From the NCBI GenBank assembly GCA_021324825.1, contig JAJPII010000026.1, positions 29,735 to 93,734 on the forward strand: a stretch of DNA of 64,000 bases, read 5' to 3'. Origin of the DNA: Spartobacteria bacterium. GTDB taxonomy: Bacteria; Verrucomicrobiota; Verrucomicrobiia; Chthoniobacterales; Chthoniobacteraceae. Below are positions 9,250 to 20,316 of this stretch, piece by piece. The stretch's first letter is position 1, and every line of letters starts with the position of its first letter. The notes under the pieces were generated by a model that saw nothing but the letters and a program-made list of their open reading frames with translations, ran no database searches and had not been told where the DNA came from. The position numbers and the translations under genes are program-made.

Positions 9250-10010
9250 TAGAACAACGTCGGCACCGTGCCCACGTTGACGACGGAACTCTGTTGGGTG
9301 CCTTCAACGGAGAACGTGAAAGCGTCGTTGATAAGCGTGACGCTCTGCGAACCGGAAACGCCGAAGTTACTAAAGGTGTTCTGGAAGGGGTTGATGTTCC
9401 CGACAACCGTGAGGGTGGCGCTTCCGATGAACGAGGCGGAAGCTGTGGAAAGGCCCGTGGTGGTCTGGCCTATAATGGCGGAAACCAAACCCGAGGCCGT
9501 GGCTTGGGCGACACCGCTGGAGGTGACCGTGGCAGCGGTGCTGCCGCTGGAATCAAGGACGCTGAATGACTGGTTATCCGGCGTGAAAGAAGCTCCCAGA
9601 ACGCCGTCGAACTGCTGCTGCTGCGGAATAACCGTGCCGACGATATGTCCCGTAAAAGCCTGGCCCGCCGCAAACATCAGGAAGACGCCGCTGGAAAGTC
9701 CGGTGTCGACGATGCCGAGGCTAAAAAGTCCCAGAGCGTTGGGCGTGACGGTGGTCGCGGGGTTGTTGGTTACGATGGTGTTCGTGGTCTCAACCCCGGT
9801 GACGGGATCGGTGTGCGTGGTCACGGTCTGCGTCTCGCTGGAATCCGATTCGGCGGTGGCTATCAATACGCCCGTATAGGTTCCGACAAAGTTGCCCGCA
9901 GAGCCGTAGTTCGGCCCGCCGTTCGCGGCGATCTCATTGTCCGCCGCGAAGCAGCGCGTTTCGGCATGGAGAAATACGATGCAGAGAAGAAAGGCGAGGA
10001 GGGCTCTCAT
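9249..10010 (-). CDS. Secreted protein of unknown function, Ser/Thr/Gly-rich
   Basis: A 253-residue protein with a clear signal peptide (MRALLAFLLCIVFLHAETRCFA, likely cleaved before ADNE). The mature part is rich in Thr, Ser, Val and Gly with alternating short beta-like strands and no cysteine, as in surface or passenger beta-solenoid/sandwich proteins. I recognise no family. It is co-directional with, and one base overlapping, the pseudopilin gene, so it may be exported or displayed with that pseudopilin. A TTGACA box lies just upstream on this strand. Confidence 0.6.
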   Translation of the reverse strand: MRALLAFLLCIVFLHAETRCFAADNEIAANGGPNYGSAGNFVGTYTGVLIATAESDSSETQTVTTHTDPVTGVETTNTIVTNNPATTVTPNALGLFSLGIVDTGLSSGVFLMFAAGQAFTGHIVGTVIPQQQQFDGVLGASFTPDNQSFSVLDSSGSTAATVTSSGVAQATASGLVSAIIGQTTTGLSTASASFIGSATLTVVGNINPFQNTFSNFGVSGSQSVTLINDAFTFSVEGTQQSSVVNVGTVPTLF

Positions 10011-10017
10011 GGCGGAA

Positions 10018-10047
10018 AAAATATCCGGGATGCCATTTTTATGTCAA
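10018..10047 (-). promoter_or_regulatory. Putative sigma70 promoter for the secreted-protein/pseudopilin pair
   Basis: On the minus strand TTGACA (10047-10042) is followed after 18 bases by TATTTT (10023-10018). The predicted transcript would begin almost at the ATG at 10010, implying a near-leaderless mRNA; that makes the match somewhat suspect. Confidence 0.35.
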
Positions 10048-10109
10048 GGGATTAATGTCTTGAAAATCGCTTGACCGAAACGGACGCCATGGCCGATGTA
10101 ACCGCACCG

Positions 10110-10316
10110 ATGAAAGCCCTTTTTCTTGCGTCCGCCGCCGCCCTCCTCCTGGTTTCTTGCGATAAGGGTGATGTCACCGCCGACAAAACGCCGGTCAATT
10201 CCGGACCGACCCCGGAGGCGACCGCGACTCCCACGCCGGCCCCTTCCGCGTTGCCGAGCCCTTCTCCCTCGCCGTCCGACCTGAGTTCCTCGCCGGCGCC
10301 CTCGCCGACTCCCTAA
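10110..10316 (+). CDS. Small Pro/Ser/Thr-rich lipoprotein
   Basis: A 68-residue product from the ATG at 10110: MKALFLASAAALLLVSC is a lipoprotein signal with lipobox LVSC, after which almost everything is Pro, Ser, Thr and Ala (TPTPAPSALPSPSPSPS). It would be a lipid-anchored, extended tail or linker peptide. Earlier in-frame starts (TTG 10071, ATG 10089) would put charged residues before the signal, so 10110 is preferred. Function unknown. A hairpin repeat follows immediately. Confidence 0.55.
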   Translation: MKALFLASAAALLLVSCDKGDVTADKTPVNSGPTPEATATPTPAPSALPSPSPSPSDLSSSPAPSPTP

Positions 10317-10333
10317 GCTTGGCCCGCTCTTGG

Positions 10334-10470
10334 TTGTAGAGGCGGTTGTGCCAGCCGCCTGGAGCGGGAGGCAACAGCCAAAGCGCCAGACCGTTCCCGG
10401 TCTTTAGCCCGGGGTTAGGCGGCTGGCACAGCCGCCTCTACCAAGACAAAGTGCATGCCACGCTTCAGAC
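10334..10470. repeat. Hairpin repeat doublet, copy A
   Basis: Two copies of the family hairpin lie in opposite orientation: a forward unit at about 10334-10369 (one mismatch in the stem) and a reverse unit at about 10417-10443, each built on a 9-bp stem AGGCGGCTG/CAGCCGCCT with loop TGC or GCA. The right edge (10450-10470) reads GTGCATGCCACGCTTCAGAC, the family terminal sequence. It separates the lipoprotein gene from the 3' end of the convergent glyA fusion gene, whose stop lies 3 bases beyond. Confidence 0.85.
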
Positions 10471-10472
10471 TC

Positions 10473-12224
10473 TCACGATAGCTGCCTGGGCAGCGGGTAC
10501 TCCTGCATGAACTCGCGGACCTTCTTGCGAAGCTTGTGCAGTTCCGGTTCGTTGCCGGCGGCCTTCAGCGCGTCGTGGATGAGGTCGGCTATCTCCATCA
10601 TCTCGTCCTCCTTCATGCCGCGCGTGGTGACGGCGGGCGTGCCGATGCGGATGCCGCCGCCCTTGGTTATCGGCACGGTGTCGAAGGGGATGCCGTTCTT
10701 GTTTACCGTGATGCCCGCCCGGTCGAGAACTTCCTGCGCTTCCTTGCCGGTGATGTTGTTCGGACGCAGGTCGACCAGCATGAGGTGGTTGTCCGTGCCG
10801 CCGGAGACGATGCGGTAGCCGTTCTTCGCCATCCGCGCGGCGAGGGCTTTCGCGTTGTAGGTCACCTGGAGTTGGTACGTCTTGAAGTCCGGCCTCAGCG
10901 CTTCCTGGAAGCAGACGGCTTTCGCGGCGATGACGTGCATGAGCGGGCCGCCCTGTATGCCCGGGAACACCTGGGAATCGATCTGCCGGGCGTATTTCTC
11001 CTTGCAGAGGATGATGCCGCCGCGCGGGCCGCGCAGGCTTTTGTGGGTGGTCGTCGTCACGAAATCGGCCGTCGGCACGGGGGTGGGATGCACTCCGCCG
11101 GCAACCAGCCCGGCGATGTGCGCCATATCGACGAAGAGATACGCCCCGACCGCCTTGGCGATGTCGCCCATCTTCTGGAAATCGATGACGCGCGAATAGG
11201 CGGAAGCGCCCGCGGTGATCATCTTCGGCCTGAATTCCGCGGCTTGCCTTGCCAGGGCGTCGTAATCGATCCGCTCGGTCTCGCGGCTGACTCCGTAATG
11301 GGAGACTTCGAAGAAGCGGCCCGAGAAGTTCGCCTTGTTGCCGTGGGTGAGGTGGCCGCCGTGGCTCAGGTCCATCGTCAGTATGCGGTCGCCGGGCTGG
11401 AGCACGCTGAAATAGACGGCCATGTTGGCCTGGCTGCCGCTGTGGGGCTGCACATTGGCGTGTTCCGCGCCGAAAATGGCCTTCGCCCGGTCGATGGCGA
11501 GTTGCTCGACGACATCGACATTCTCGCAGCCGCCGTACCAGCGCCGTCCCGGGTAGCCCTCGGCATATTTGTTTGTCAGGACGGAGCCCTGGGCTTCCAT
11601 CACGGCCCGGCTCGTGAAGTTTTCCGAGGCGATCAGCTCTATATTCTCAACCTGCCGCAGGATTTCCGCCTCGATCGCCCTGGATATCTCCGGGTCGGTC
11701 TCGGCCAGGTTGCGCTGTTGCGGGGCGGCGGGGGAGTAGTGTGTTTCCATAATACTGGCTGCGTGCGGCGCTTCGTCGATGACGGCCAGCAGGGTCGGAA
11801 GCGCCCGCCGGAGAGTATCGCGGCATTGTAAATAGGCGTCAACGCCCAGCCCGATGGGGTCGGGGATGTCGGGCGACGAGTGCGCGGCGGCGGGGTCGAA
11901 CTCGCATACGAGGAAGGTCTTCTCCGCGGCTTCGGGGAAGAGCATCTGGATCGTCTCCATGTGCCCGCGCGTCATGGCGAAGATCACGGTGGCTTCCTCG
12001 ACCAGTTCTTCCGTCAAGGGGCGGCTGCGCTGGCGGGAGATATCGACGCCCAACTCGCGCAGGACTTCCACGGCGAAAAGGCTCGGCGGCTGGCCGTGGA
12101 TGGCGCCGACGCCGGCGGAACGCACGGCGACATCCCGCCGCCCGCTGACCAAATGGCGGAAAAGCCCTTCCGCCATCGGGCTGCGGCAGATGTTGCCTGT
12201 GCAAACAAAGAGGATATTCTTCAC
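10473..12224 (-). CDS. glyA: Low-molecular-weight tyrosine phosphatase fused to serine hydroxymethyltransferase
   Basis: One reading frame of 583 codons from GTG at 12224. Residues 1-150 are a low-molecular-weight protein tyrosine phosphatase: P-loop CTGNICRS with Cys8 and Arg14, and a general-acid Asp122 in IPDPIG. Residues from about 159 are a complete PLP-dependent SHMT ([40 protein letters not shown] with the Schiff-base Lys), which makes glycine and methylene-THF from serine. The junction [15 protein letters not shown] contains an ATG at 11750 where a normal 425-residue GlyA would begin, with no good ribosome-binding site before it. So either a true bifunctional protein is made or GlyA is also started internally. 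No stop or frameshift separates the halves. An upstream in-frame TTG at 12278 is possible but adds an uncharacteristic leader. Confidence 0.93.
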   Translation of the reverse strand: MKNILFVCTGNICRSPMAEGLFRHLVSGRRDVAVRSAGVGAIHGQPPSLFAVEVLRELGVDISRQRSRPLTEELVEEATVIFAMTRGHMETIQMLFPEAAEKTFLVCEFDPAAAHSSPDIPDPIGLGVDAYLQCRDTLRRALPTLLAVIDEAPHAASIMETHYSPAAPQQRNLAETDPEISRAIEAEILRQVENIELIASENFTSRAVMEAQGSVLTNKYAEGYPGRRWYGGCENVDVVEQLAIDRAKAIFGAEHANVQPHSGSQANMAVYFSVLQPGDRILTMDLSHGGHLTHGNKANFSGRFFEVSHYGVSRETERIDYDALARQAAEFRPKMITAGASAYSRVIDFQKMGDIAKAVGAYLFVDMAHIAGLVAGGVHPTPVPTADFVTTTTHKSLRGPRGGIILCKEKYARQIDSQVFPGIQGGPLMHVIAAKAVCFQEALRPDFKTYQLQVTYNAKALAARMAKNGYRIVSGGTDNHLMLVDLRPNNITGKEAQEVLDRAGITVNKNGIPFDTVPITKGGGIRIGTPAVTTRGMKEDEMMEIADLIHDALKAAGNEPELHKLRKKVREFMQEYPLPRQLS

Positions 12225-12333
12225 GCCCGTGTTTCTTTGGAAGCGGGGAACATACAGGAGGTATCGGGAGCAAGTCAAACCGCCCCCAACTCCGCGCTTG
12301 AGAACGGGCCGGGGCGACAGTAGGCTTGTTTTC

Positions 12334-12738
12334 TTGCAATCGGCCGCCTTCTCCCCCAGGACTTTGGAAGCGATCTATCGCTTCGCGTTCCTTCTTACGG
12401 GCGATGCCGCGACCGCCTCCTCGGCGGTTCTCGACGCCCTCCGCGAAGGCGCCGCGGCGGCCCAGTTTCGCAATGACAACCATCGCAACGCCTTCATGGC
12501 CATGAAGGTGCGGGCGCTTTGCCTGAAGGCGGCGCCCCCTACCGATGCGGGCGAGGCGTCCTCCGGCTTTCACCTGATGCCCGAGCCGCAACGGAGCGCC
12601 CTGGCCCTGTTCTATCTCGGCCTCGTCGCGCCCGCCGATATTCCCCAGCTCTTTCACCTGAAGCCGGAGGGTTTCGCGGACGCGCTCGCCGCGGGCCGGG
12701 ACTTCCTCCGCGAGCGCCTGACCTCCTCCCCGGCATGA
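12334..12738 (+). CDS. Degenerate ECF sigma-factor-like protein
   Basis: About 134 residues. [25 protein letters not shown] resembles region 2 of extracytoplasmic-function sigma factors, and the last 50 residues ([26 protein letters not shown]) resemble a weak region 4. It is shorter than a normal sigma (about 170-190) and lacks obvious basic DNA-recognition residues. No ATG is available: TTG at 12334 has an AGG nine bases upstream, TTG 12298 is an alternative. It diverges from the phosphatase-GlyA gene and its stop overlaps the next ATG (ATGA at 12735), the common layout for a sigma/anti-sigma pair. Assignment is by weak resemblance and context. Confidence 0.5.
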   Translation: MQSAAFSPRTLEAIYRFAFLLTGDAATASSAVLDALREGAAAAQFRNDNHRNAFMAMKVRALCLKAAPPTDAGEASSGFHLMPEPQRSALALFYLGLVAPADIPQLFHLKPEGFADALAAGRDFLRERLTSSPA

Positions 12739-13514
12739 ACGCCAAAGAGGCGCGGATCATTCTCCGGAGCCACCGGCCCGGGCAGCCCCAGGATGCCCGG
12801 TTCCAAAAGGCGCTCGGGGAGGAATCGCTAAAGCAGGAGTACCAGCGGCAGGCGGAGTTGGATAACCGGGTCATGAGCCTCGTCCATGCCATCCCGCTCC
12901 CGGAAGGCCTCCTTGACAAGATGACCAAGGTTGAGCCGGGGAAACGGCGGCTTGACTGGCGGTCGGCCCGTTCGGCCTTGAAGCAGCCGCCGGTGCTGGC
13001 CGCGCTCATCGGGCTGGCCGTCATGGTGGGGATACTCGTGTTTTTCTGGCTGGACAGGATGCAGAGCTTCCCGGGGAGGGAGGCCGTCTTCCGGATGATC
13101 TCGACCACGCAGGAGATGAGCGGCGCGGAACTGGAGCCGTTGATAACGGAGGCCGGCAAGCTCGGCGACTGGTTCATGCTCAAATACGGGCTGGAAGACT
13201 TCAACGTCCCGCCCGAGTTCGCGGGCATGAAGACCGCCGCCTGCCGTCTCTTCAAACAGGACGGCTTCCCCGTGGCGCAGATCGCCATCAAGCGCGAGAA
13301 CGCCGCGGGCATGCTCTTCTTCATCTTCCGCGCGGAAGACTTCGGGGTGAAACTCCCTTCGCCCGACCGCTGGTATATCTTCACGCAGGAGGATTGGTCG
13401 GCCGCGGTGCGCGGGGAGGCGGAGACCAAAACGTGCTTCATGGTGGCTGTCCGCGGCAAGCGCCAGCAACTGGAGGACTTCCTGAAATCGCTGTCGAAGG
13501 AAACCCCGGGCTGA
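12735..13514 (+). CDS. Single-pass membrane protein, candidate anti-sigma partner
   Basis: A 259-residue protein with a basic, helical cytoplasmic N-terminus (about 85 residues), one transmembrane segment at about 87-106 (VLAALIGLAVMVGILVFFWL) and a roughly 150-residue extracytoplasmic domain. This topology, and the ATGA overlap with the sigma-like gene, is what an anti-sigma factor shows, but no zinc-binding HxxxCxxC motif is present. The outer domain is unrecognised. It is followed by a repeat element (copy B). Confidence 0.55.
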   Translation: MNAKEARIILRSHRPGQPQDARFQKALGEESLKQEYQRQAELDNRVMSLVHAIPLPEGLLDKMTKVEPGKRRLDWRSARSALKQPPVLAALIGLAVMVGILVFFWLDRMQSFPGREAVFRMISTTQEMSGAELEPLITEAGKLGDWFMLKYGLEDFNVPPEFAGMKTAACRLFKQDGFPVAQIAIKRENAAGMLFFIFRAEDFGVKLPSPDRWYIFTQEDWSAAVRGEAETKTCFMVAVRGKRQQLEDFLKSLSKETPG

Positions 13515-13530
13515 CGCCCGCCGGCCTTCC

Positions 13531-13638
13531 CAAAGCGTGTCATGCACTTTTCGCCCCGCTTGCCTCCCGCTCCAGGCGGCTGGCACAGCCGCCTCTACAA
13601 CCAGGAGCGGGCTAAGTGCATGACCCATTTCAGACTAG
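13531..13638. repeat. MITE/REP-like element with inverted ends, copy B
   Basis: A left end AGCGTGTCATGCACTTTT (13534-13551), a central hairpin in reverse orientation at 13574-13594, and a right end AAGTGCATGAC...CAGAC (about 13614-13635) make an element of about 100 bp with inverted termini. It lies between two convergent genes. The TAG stop of the amidase gene (complement of 13635-13637) lies at its right edge. Confidence 0.85.
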
Positions 13639-14336
13639 CGGGAAAGCGATTCCGGGCTCCAATTCGACCTGGGCGCGGACGGTCGCTGGGCGGCGGCGGG
13701 CGCGGCTTCGGCGAGGCGGCGCGCGGCTTCCTCGCCGTAACGCTGTTCGATGACGCCTTGGGCGATCCCATCGGCCAGCTTGGCGCGGTAAGCCGGGCTG
13801 GCGCAAAGACCGGCCTCGGAGTTGTTGCTGAGGTAGCCGCACTCGATCAGCACCGCCGGGTATTGATTGTACCGCAACACGCGGAAGCGGGCGAATTTCC
13901 TGAAGCGGATCGGGGCGATCCGGCCAAGGTTCGTTTCGATGCGGCCCGCAAGCTGCGCGGCGGGGCCGGAGTTGTAATAGGCTTCCACGCCCCGGATGCC
14001 GTGGTTCCGGGAGTCGTTGAAGTGGATGCTGACGAAGACGGCGTTTTCCTGCATGTTCGAGATGGCCGCCCGGTCGTTCAACGGGATGAAGACATCGCAG
14101 GTGCGGGTCATGACCGTGCGCAAGCCGGCGCGGCGCAGATCGTCGTTTACATGGAGCGCGACGTCGAGGGCGTTTGCCTTTTCCAGGCCGCCGCGCCTGG
14201 AATGCGCGCCGGGGTCCTTGCCGCCGTGGCCGGGATCGATGACCACGGTCTGGAAGGTCCGGCTCGTGTCCTTGACGCCGGCGCACCCGGCGAGCAGAAG
14301 AACCGCCAGGAGCAATAGCGGCTTGCTATTGCCCAT
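13635..14336 (-). CDS. N-acetylmuramoyl-L-alanine amidase (Amidase_3), lipoprotein
   Basis: A 233-residue peptidoglycan hydrolase that would cut the bond between MurNAc and L-Ala. The zinc-site motifs of Amidase_3 are present in order: [27 protein letters not shown] (Glu), VFVSIHFND and [10 protein letters not shown] (Glu). The N-terminus [20 protein letters not shown] is a lipoprotein signal with lipobox LAGC, so the enzyme is probably anchored in the periplasm. ATG at 14336 is preferred; ATG at 14363 would add nine residues. It diverges from the DUF255 gene at 14388. Its C-terminal tail is Ala/Pro/Ser-rich and ends at the edge of repeat copy B. Confidence 0.92.
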   Translation of the reverse strand: MGNSKPLLLLAVLLLAGCAGVKDTSRTFQTVVIDPGHGGKDPGAHSRRGGLEKANALDVALHVNDDLRRAGLRTVMTRTCDVFIPLNDRAAISNMQENAVFVSIHFNDSRNHGIRGVEAYYNSGPAAQLAGRIETNLGRIAPIRFRKFARFRVLRYNQYPAVLIECGYLSNNSEAGLCASPAYRAKLADGIAQGVIEQRYGEEAARRLAEAAPAAAQRPSAPRSNWSPESLSR

Positions 14337-14387
14337 CCGACGTTCGACCGTGCCCTCATTCATGGCTTCATCCCGAAAGCAGGAATC

Positions 14388-16439
<2,052 letters not shown>

Positions 16440-16828
16440 CGGATATGCGGCCTTTACATGCATGCCCAATAGGCTTAGACTGAGCGGCTTGAGTATGGAT
16501 CTACAAATGACGGAGGCGAAAGGCGAGGTGTCGCGCCGGGAAGCCAGGCGGGGCAGCATTCGTCTTCGCCGAGGTAAGCACCGTGGGGAACGAGAAGTTC
16601 TTCGCGCACTGTTTGATAAGGCGCGCGGCCGCCTTTTTCGCGCCGCGTCCGATGCATTGGACGGCGCTGGAATCAGCTACAAGTTTCGAATCCCGGATGC
16701 AATGGAGGGCATCTCCAACGACAGAGTGGCGACGGAGAAATCAAAAGCACGTTTTCATTTGGAAGATCGTTATCCCGATTAATCTCGTCGCCCTGGGGGT
16801 ATTGCTCGGTCATCTGCTTCGATAAGAT
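16440..16828. other. Unresolved 389-bp stretch between genes
   Basis: No recognisable gene. Two overlapping plus-strand frames stay open: from 16462 to 16782 (Arg-rich, no family) and from a GTG at 16583 to 16825, whose last 25 residues (KHVFIWKIVIPINLVALGVLLGHLL) look like a transmembrane segment. The composition is slightly less GC-rich than the neighbours around 16730-16830. It could hold a decayed small membrane-protein gene, leader sequence for the gene at 16829, or a structured RNA; I recognise no RNA family. Confidence 0.4.
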
Positions 16829-17590
16829 TTGGCTGCATTTCGACCATTACTGTTTTATTGCGCGGCCTTTCTGCTGGCCGGCTCCGCCCATGCCCAGCGG
16901 AAGTTCGACTTCGCGCGCGATTCCTTCGCCTTCGCCAACGACACGCTCTGGGCTTATTCCATCGATGCGCAGGGGAATCTCCACATCCGCCAGCGGGCCA
17001 GGCCGCCGGAGTATTCCAGGCGCTGTTTCGTCCTGTGCCGGGCGGCCATCGAGTTTTACCGGTTCGTCCGGTTCGACCCGGGCTCGCCGAAGCTCTCCGA
17101 CGCCGAATACCTGCGGCGCATCCGCCATGTCTGCCGCATCCCGGTCTGGTTCCCGCCGAGGGAACATGTGGTCATCCCCGGTTACGCGGACTTGCGATCC
17201 TTCTCGAAGGCCTACCAGCGCGTATTGGAACAAGAGCTCGGGAACTGGTGGCCCAGCTATTTCCGCGTGGGGAACTGGCGCATGGCCCTCCCATTCCCCA
17301 GAATCTGGCAGAAGAAGCTGGCAAACCAGCTCGCCGCGCGGCTGGACAAAGGCGCCATCCAGGCGGTCTTCATGACGTCTTTCCGGCCGCTGAACCATTG
17401 CGTCATCGCCTACGACTACAAGCGGACGCCCGGCGGCATCCGCTTCCAGGTCTATGACCCGAACACCTCGAAAGCTCCCAGCACCCTGACCTTCGACCGG
17501 GAATCCAGTTCCTTTCTTTTTGGGAGGACGACCTATTTCAACGGAGGCGCGGTGAATTGTTTCGAGGCGTACGTCGCCCCCTGGAAATAA
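16829..17590 (+). CDS. Secreted protein, possibly papain-like/C39-like
   Basis: A 253-residue protein from a TTG start with signal peptide PLLFYCAAFLLAGSAHA, cleaved before QRKF. The mature part has SRRCFVLCRAAIEFYRF and later LNHCVIAYDYK...VYDPNTS. A Cys near the N-terminus of a helix, a His in a strand followed by a hydrophobic Y-Y pattern, and Asp-Pro-Asn in the next strand is the order of the catalytic Cys, His and Asp/Asn of papain-like C39 peptidases. This is inference from motif order only; I cannot name a family. It is monocistronic between unrelated genes. If the reading is wrong it is simply a secreted protein of unknown function. Confidence 0.5.
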   Translation: MAAFRPLLFYCAAFLLAGSAHAQRKFDFARDSFAFANDTLWAYSIDAQGNLHIRQRARPPEYSRRCFVLCRAAIEFYRFVRFDPGSPKLSDAEYLRRIRHVCRIPVWFPPREHVVIPGYADLRSFSKAYQRVLEQELGNWWPSYFRVGNWRMALPFPRIWQKKLANQLAARLDKGAIQAVFMTSFRPLNHCVIAYDYKRTPGGIRFQVYDPNTSKAPSTLTFDRESSSFLFGRTTYFNGGAVNCFEAYVAPWK

Positions 17591-17660
17591 AAGGCTCTCA
17601 ATTCTGGCGCCGTGGACGTGGAAGGCACGGTTCTAGCTGGTTGGAAGAGAAGTGCTGACG

Positions 17661-18587
17661 ATGAGTGCCAACGTTTCCGCGGAAGAACAGGAGCAGATTC
17701 TCCAGACGATTGAGATGTTCGAGGTCATCGCGCAGGCCAACCCGAACGATTGCCAGTCGCTGGAGATTCTGAAAGACGCCTACTGGAAACTCGGGCGGCA
17801 GAAGGAGGCCCTCACCGTCACCCGCAAACTTGCGGATACCTACACCTCCATGGGGCAGTATTCTTCGGCGCTCCAGGAATACGAAGGCATCCTGCAAAAG
17901 GAGCCGAACTCGCCCGAAGTCGCCGCGCTGCTCGAGGAAGTCACGGCCAAGCTTCAGCAATCCGGCAACAGCGAATCCCCGGCCGCCGTTTCCACCAATC
18001 ACGGCGGCGCCATAGCCCTGGACTTCGGCAGCCTGGCCCAGGACGCCGACCTCATCACCACGGAGGCCACCCAGCGTGGCGAGACCGTCCGCAAGGAGAT
18101 CATCCACAATCTCGACAACGACGGCAACGAGCCGCTGGCCAAATTCCTCATCCAGCACCGGCTGGCGCCGGAGGACGTGGTGCATCAGGCGATGGAGCAC
18201 GTCCAGAAGACGAACAAGACCCTCGGCGGCCAGGCGCTCGCGGCCTCCCTCATCGACGAGATCGCCAAAAGCCACGCCGTCTCCCTGGACGCCCTCCTGT
18301 GCGGCATCCTCGAACGCTCGAAGTTCGCGTTCATCCCGCTCGATTACTACGACGTGGACCGCCAGATCGTCAAAATGCTCCCCGAAAGCCTGACCCTGGG
18401 CCGTCTCATCGCCCCTTTTGACATGATAAGCCGCACCGTCATGGTCGCGATGGCCAACCCCTTCGACGTCATGGGCAAGGAGGCGGTGCAGCAGCTTTTC
18501 GACTACAACATCCAGTGGCATCTCGCGGCGCCCGCGGCCATCTGCAAAGTGCTGCGCGACACGTACCGCCTGGACGCGCGCGACTAG
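17661..18587 (+). CDS. TPR protein with GspE N-terminal-like (MshEN) domain
   Basis: A 308-residue cytosolic protein. Residues 1-100 form about two to three tetratricopeptide-type helix pairs (LEILKDAYWKLGRQKEALTV, MGQYSSALQEYEGILQKEP). Residues about 205-308 (IPLDYYDVDRQIVKMLPESL, GRLIAPFDMISRTVMVAMANPFDV) match the MshEN-type domain found at the N-terminus of PilB/GspE ATPases, a fold that in some relatives binds cyclic di-GMP. The ATG at 17661 follows GGAAGAGAAG. It is 13 bp upstream of a GspE-type ATPase gene, so it is probably an adaptor of that ATPase. It carries no Walker motif. Confidence 0.75.
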   Translation: MSANVSAEEQEQILQTIEMFEVIAQANPNDCQSLEILKDAYWKLGRQKEALTVTRKLADTYTSMGQYSSALQEYEGILQKEPNSPEVAALLEEVTAKLQQSGNSESPAAVSTNHGGAIALDFGSLAQDADLITTEATQRGETVRKEIIHNLDNDGNEPLAKFLIQHRLAPEDVVHQAMEHVQKTNKTLGGQALAASLIDEIAKSHAVSLDALLCGILERSKFAFIPLDYYDVDRQIVKMLPESLTLGRLIAPFDMISRTVMVAMANPFDVMGKEAVQQLFDYNIQWHLAAPAAICKVLRDTYRLDARD

Positions 18588-18600
18588 AAGTCATGAGGTC

Positions 18601-20316
18601 ATGAGCATCAAATCCTTCGGAGAACGGATAGCGGATGTCCTGATCGAGGACGGCCTCCTCCTGCCGAGCCAGCTCGACGAGGCGATGGACATCCAGAAGA
18701 AGCAGGGCGGCCGGCTCCTGAAGCTCCTGACCGACAAGCAATACGTCACCGAGCAGGACATGGTCATCAGCATGGGCCGCTGCCTCGACACGCCGCCCAT
18801 CAATCTCTCCAAGGTCCGCGTCCCCGAAGAGATACTCGACATCGTGCCGAAGGAGATGGCGCGCGCGTACAAGCTCGCCCCCATCTGCAAGCTGGGGAAC
18901 AAGCTCTTCGTCGCGATGGCCGACCCGCTCAACGTCCTGGCGCTCGACGACTTGCGCCAGCGGACGAAGCTCGAGATCGTCCCGATGATAACCACCGAGC
19001 GGAGCGTGAACGAAGCGCTCAGCGGGGTGAACAGCGCCGGCGCGGCGATGGACCAGATGTTGAAGGAAGCCGCGGCGTCCGGCAGCGCCGAGGTGGAGGA
19101 GGTGACCAACAAGCGGGAGGACATCGACCTCGACCGCCTGGCGCACGAGAGCGAGGACGCCCCCGTGGTCAAGATCGTCAACCTCATCCTCGTGCAGGCG
19201 CTCAAGGAAAAGGCGTCGGACATCCACATCGAGCCGTTTGAGAAAACCTTGAAACTCCGGTACCGCGTGGATGGCGCGTTGATCGAAGCCAGCTCCCCGC
19301 CCAAGGCGCTCCAGCTTCCCATCGCCTCCCGCATCAAGATCCTCGCCGGACTCGACATCGCCGAACGCCGCCTCCCGCAGGATGGCCGGTTCCGCATCCG
19401 CGTCTCCGGCAAGGAAGTCGATCTCCGCATCTCCGTCCTCCCCACCGTGCATGGGGAGAAGATCGTCATCCGTCTGCTGGACAAGGGCGCCCTTTCCGGC
19501 AGCGTCGAGCAACTCGGCATGGACGAATACACCCTCGCCCAGTTCCGCAAGGCCATCGACGCCCCGCACGGCATGATCCTCGTCACCGGCCCCACCGGCT
19601 CGGGCAAGACGACGACCCTCTACTCCGTCCTCCAGGAACTCAACAGCCCGGAATACAACATCGTCACGGTCGAGGACCCCATCGAATACCAGCTGCCCGG
19701 CGTCAACCAGGTCGCGGTCAAGAGCGACATCGGCCTCGACTTCGCCAGCGCCCTCCGCTCGATCCTCCGCCAGGACCCCGACATCGTCATGATCGGTGAA
19801 ATCCGCGATAACGAGACCGCGGACATCGCCGTCAAAGCGGCCCTCACCGGCCACCAGGTGCTGAGCACCCTGCACACGAACGACGCCGCCGGCGCCATCA
19901 CCCGTCTCGACGACATGGGCATCGAGCCGTTCCTTATTTCCAGTTCCATCCTGCTCGCCTGCGCTCAACGGCTTGTCCGCCGCATCTGCCCGAACTGCCG
20001 GGAGGAGTTTTCGCCCGACCCCGAAACGCTCTCGAAGCTTTCCATCGAGGATGGGGAAGACTCCGTCTTCTACCACGGCGTCGGGTGCGACCGGTGCAAA
20101 CGGCGCGGGTATCTCGGGCGCGCGGCGATCATCGAAGTGCTGCCCGTCTCCGAGACGATCCGCCGGCTCATCATCAAGCGCGCCTCGGCGGCCGTCATCA
20201 AAAACCAGGCGACCAGCGAAGGAATGAAAACCTTGCGGATGGTTGGCATTGACAAAGCGCGCGAGGGGATTACGACTTTAGAGGAAGTCTGCCGGGTAAC
20301 GGCGGAGGACCACTAG
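18601..20316 (+). CDS. GspE/PilB-type hexameric secretion ATPase (copy 1)
   Basis: A 571-residue assembly ATPase. An MshEN-type N-terminal domain (1-150) is followed by the T2SSE core: EKASDIHIEPFE (Asp box), Walker A GPTGSGKT at 330-337, VEDPIEY, Walker B DIVMIGEIRD at 394-403, and the His box [10 protein letters not shown] four-cysteine zinc site (CPNC...CDRC) is present near residues 460-500, as in PilB/GspE. The enzyme would power pseudopilus or pilus extension at the inner membrane. It is encoded with a TPR/MshEN protein upstream, and its TAG overlaps the GTG of the roadblock-like gene (TAGTG). There is no PilC or pilin in this operon, so it may serve a machine encoded elsewhere. Confidence 0.93.
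   Translation: MSIKSFGERIADVLIEDGLLLPSQLDEAMDIQKKQGGRLLKLLTDKQYVTEQDMVISMGRCLDTPPINLSKVRVPEEILDIVPKEMARAYKLAPICKLGNKLFVAMADPLNVLALDDLRQRTKLEIVPMITTERSVNEALSGVNSAGAAMDQMLKEAAASGSAEVEEVTNKREDIDLDRLAHESEDAPVVKIVNLILVQALKEKASDIHIEPFEKTLKLRYRVDGALIEASSPPKALQLPIASRIKILAGLDIAERRLPQDGRFRIRVSGKEVDLRISVLPTVHGEKIVIRLLDKGALSGSVEQLGMDEYTLAQFRKAIDAPHGMILVTGPTGSGKTTTLYSVLQELNSPEYNIVTVEDPIEYQLPGVNQVAVKSDIGLDFASALRSILRQDPDIVMIGEIRDNETADIAVKAALTGHQVLSTLHTNDAAGAITRLDDMGIEPFLISSSILLACAQRLVRRICPNCREEFSPDPETLSKLSIEDGEDSVFYHGVGCDRCKRRGYLGRAAIIEVLPVSETIRRLIIKRASAAVIKNQATSEGMKTLRMVGIDKAREGITTLEEVCRVTAEDH

Noticed and set aside
10318..10443. Rho-independent terminator at hairpin repeat A
   Set aside because: The hairpins lack a following T run and also occur at non-terminator positions; treated as a repeat, though they may affect mRNA ends.
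11854..12333. N-terminal part of the frame leading into the sigma-like protein
   Set aside because: It is antisense to the phosphatase domain and Ser/Arg-rich; the sigma-like sequence begins near 12334.
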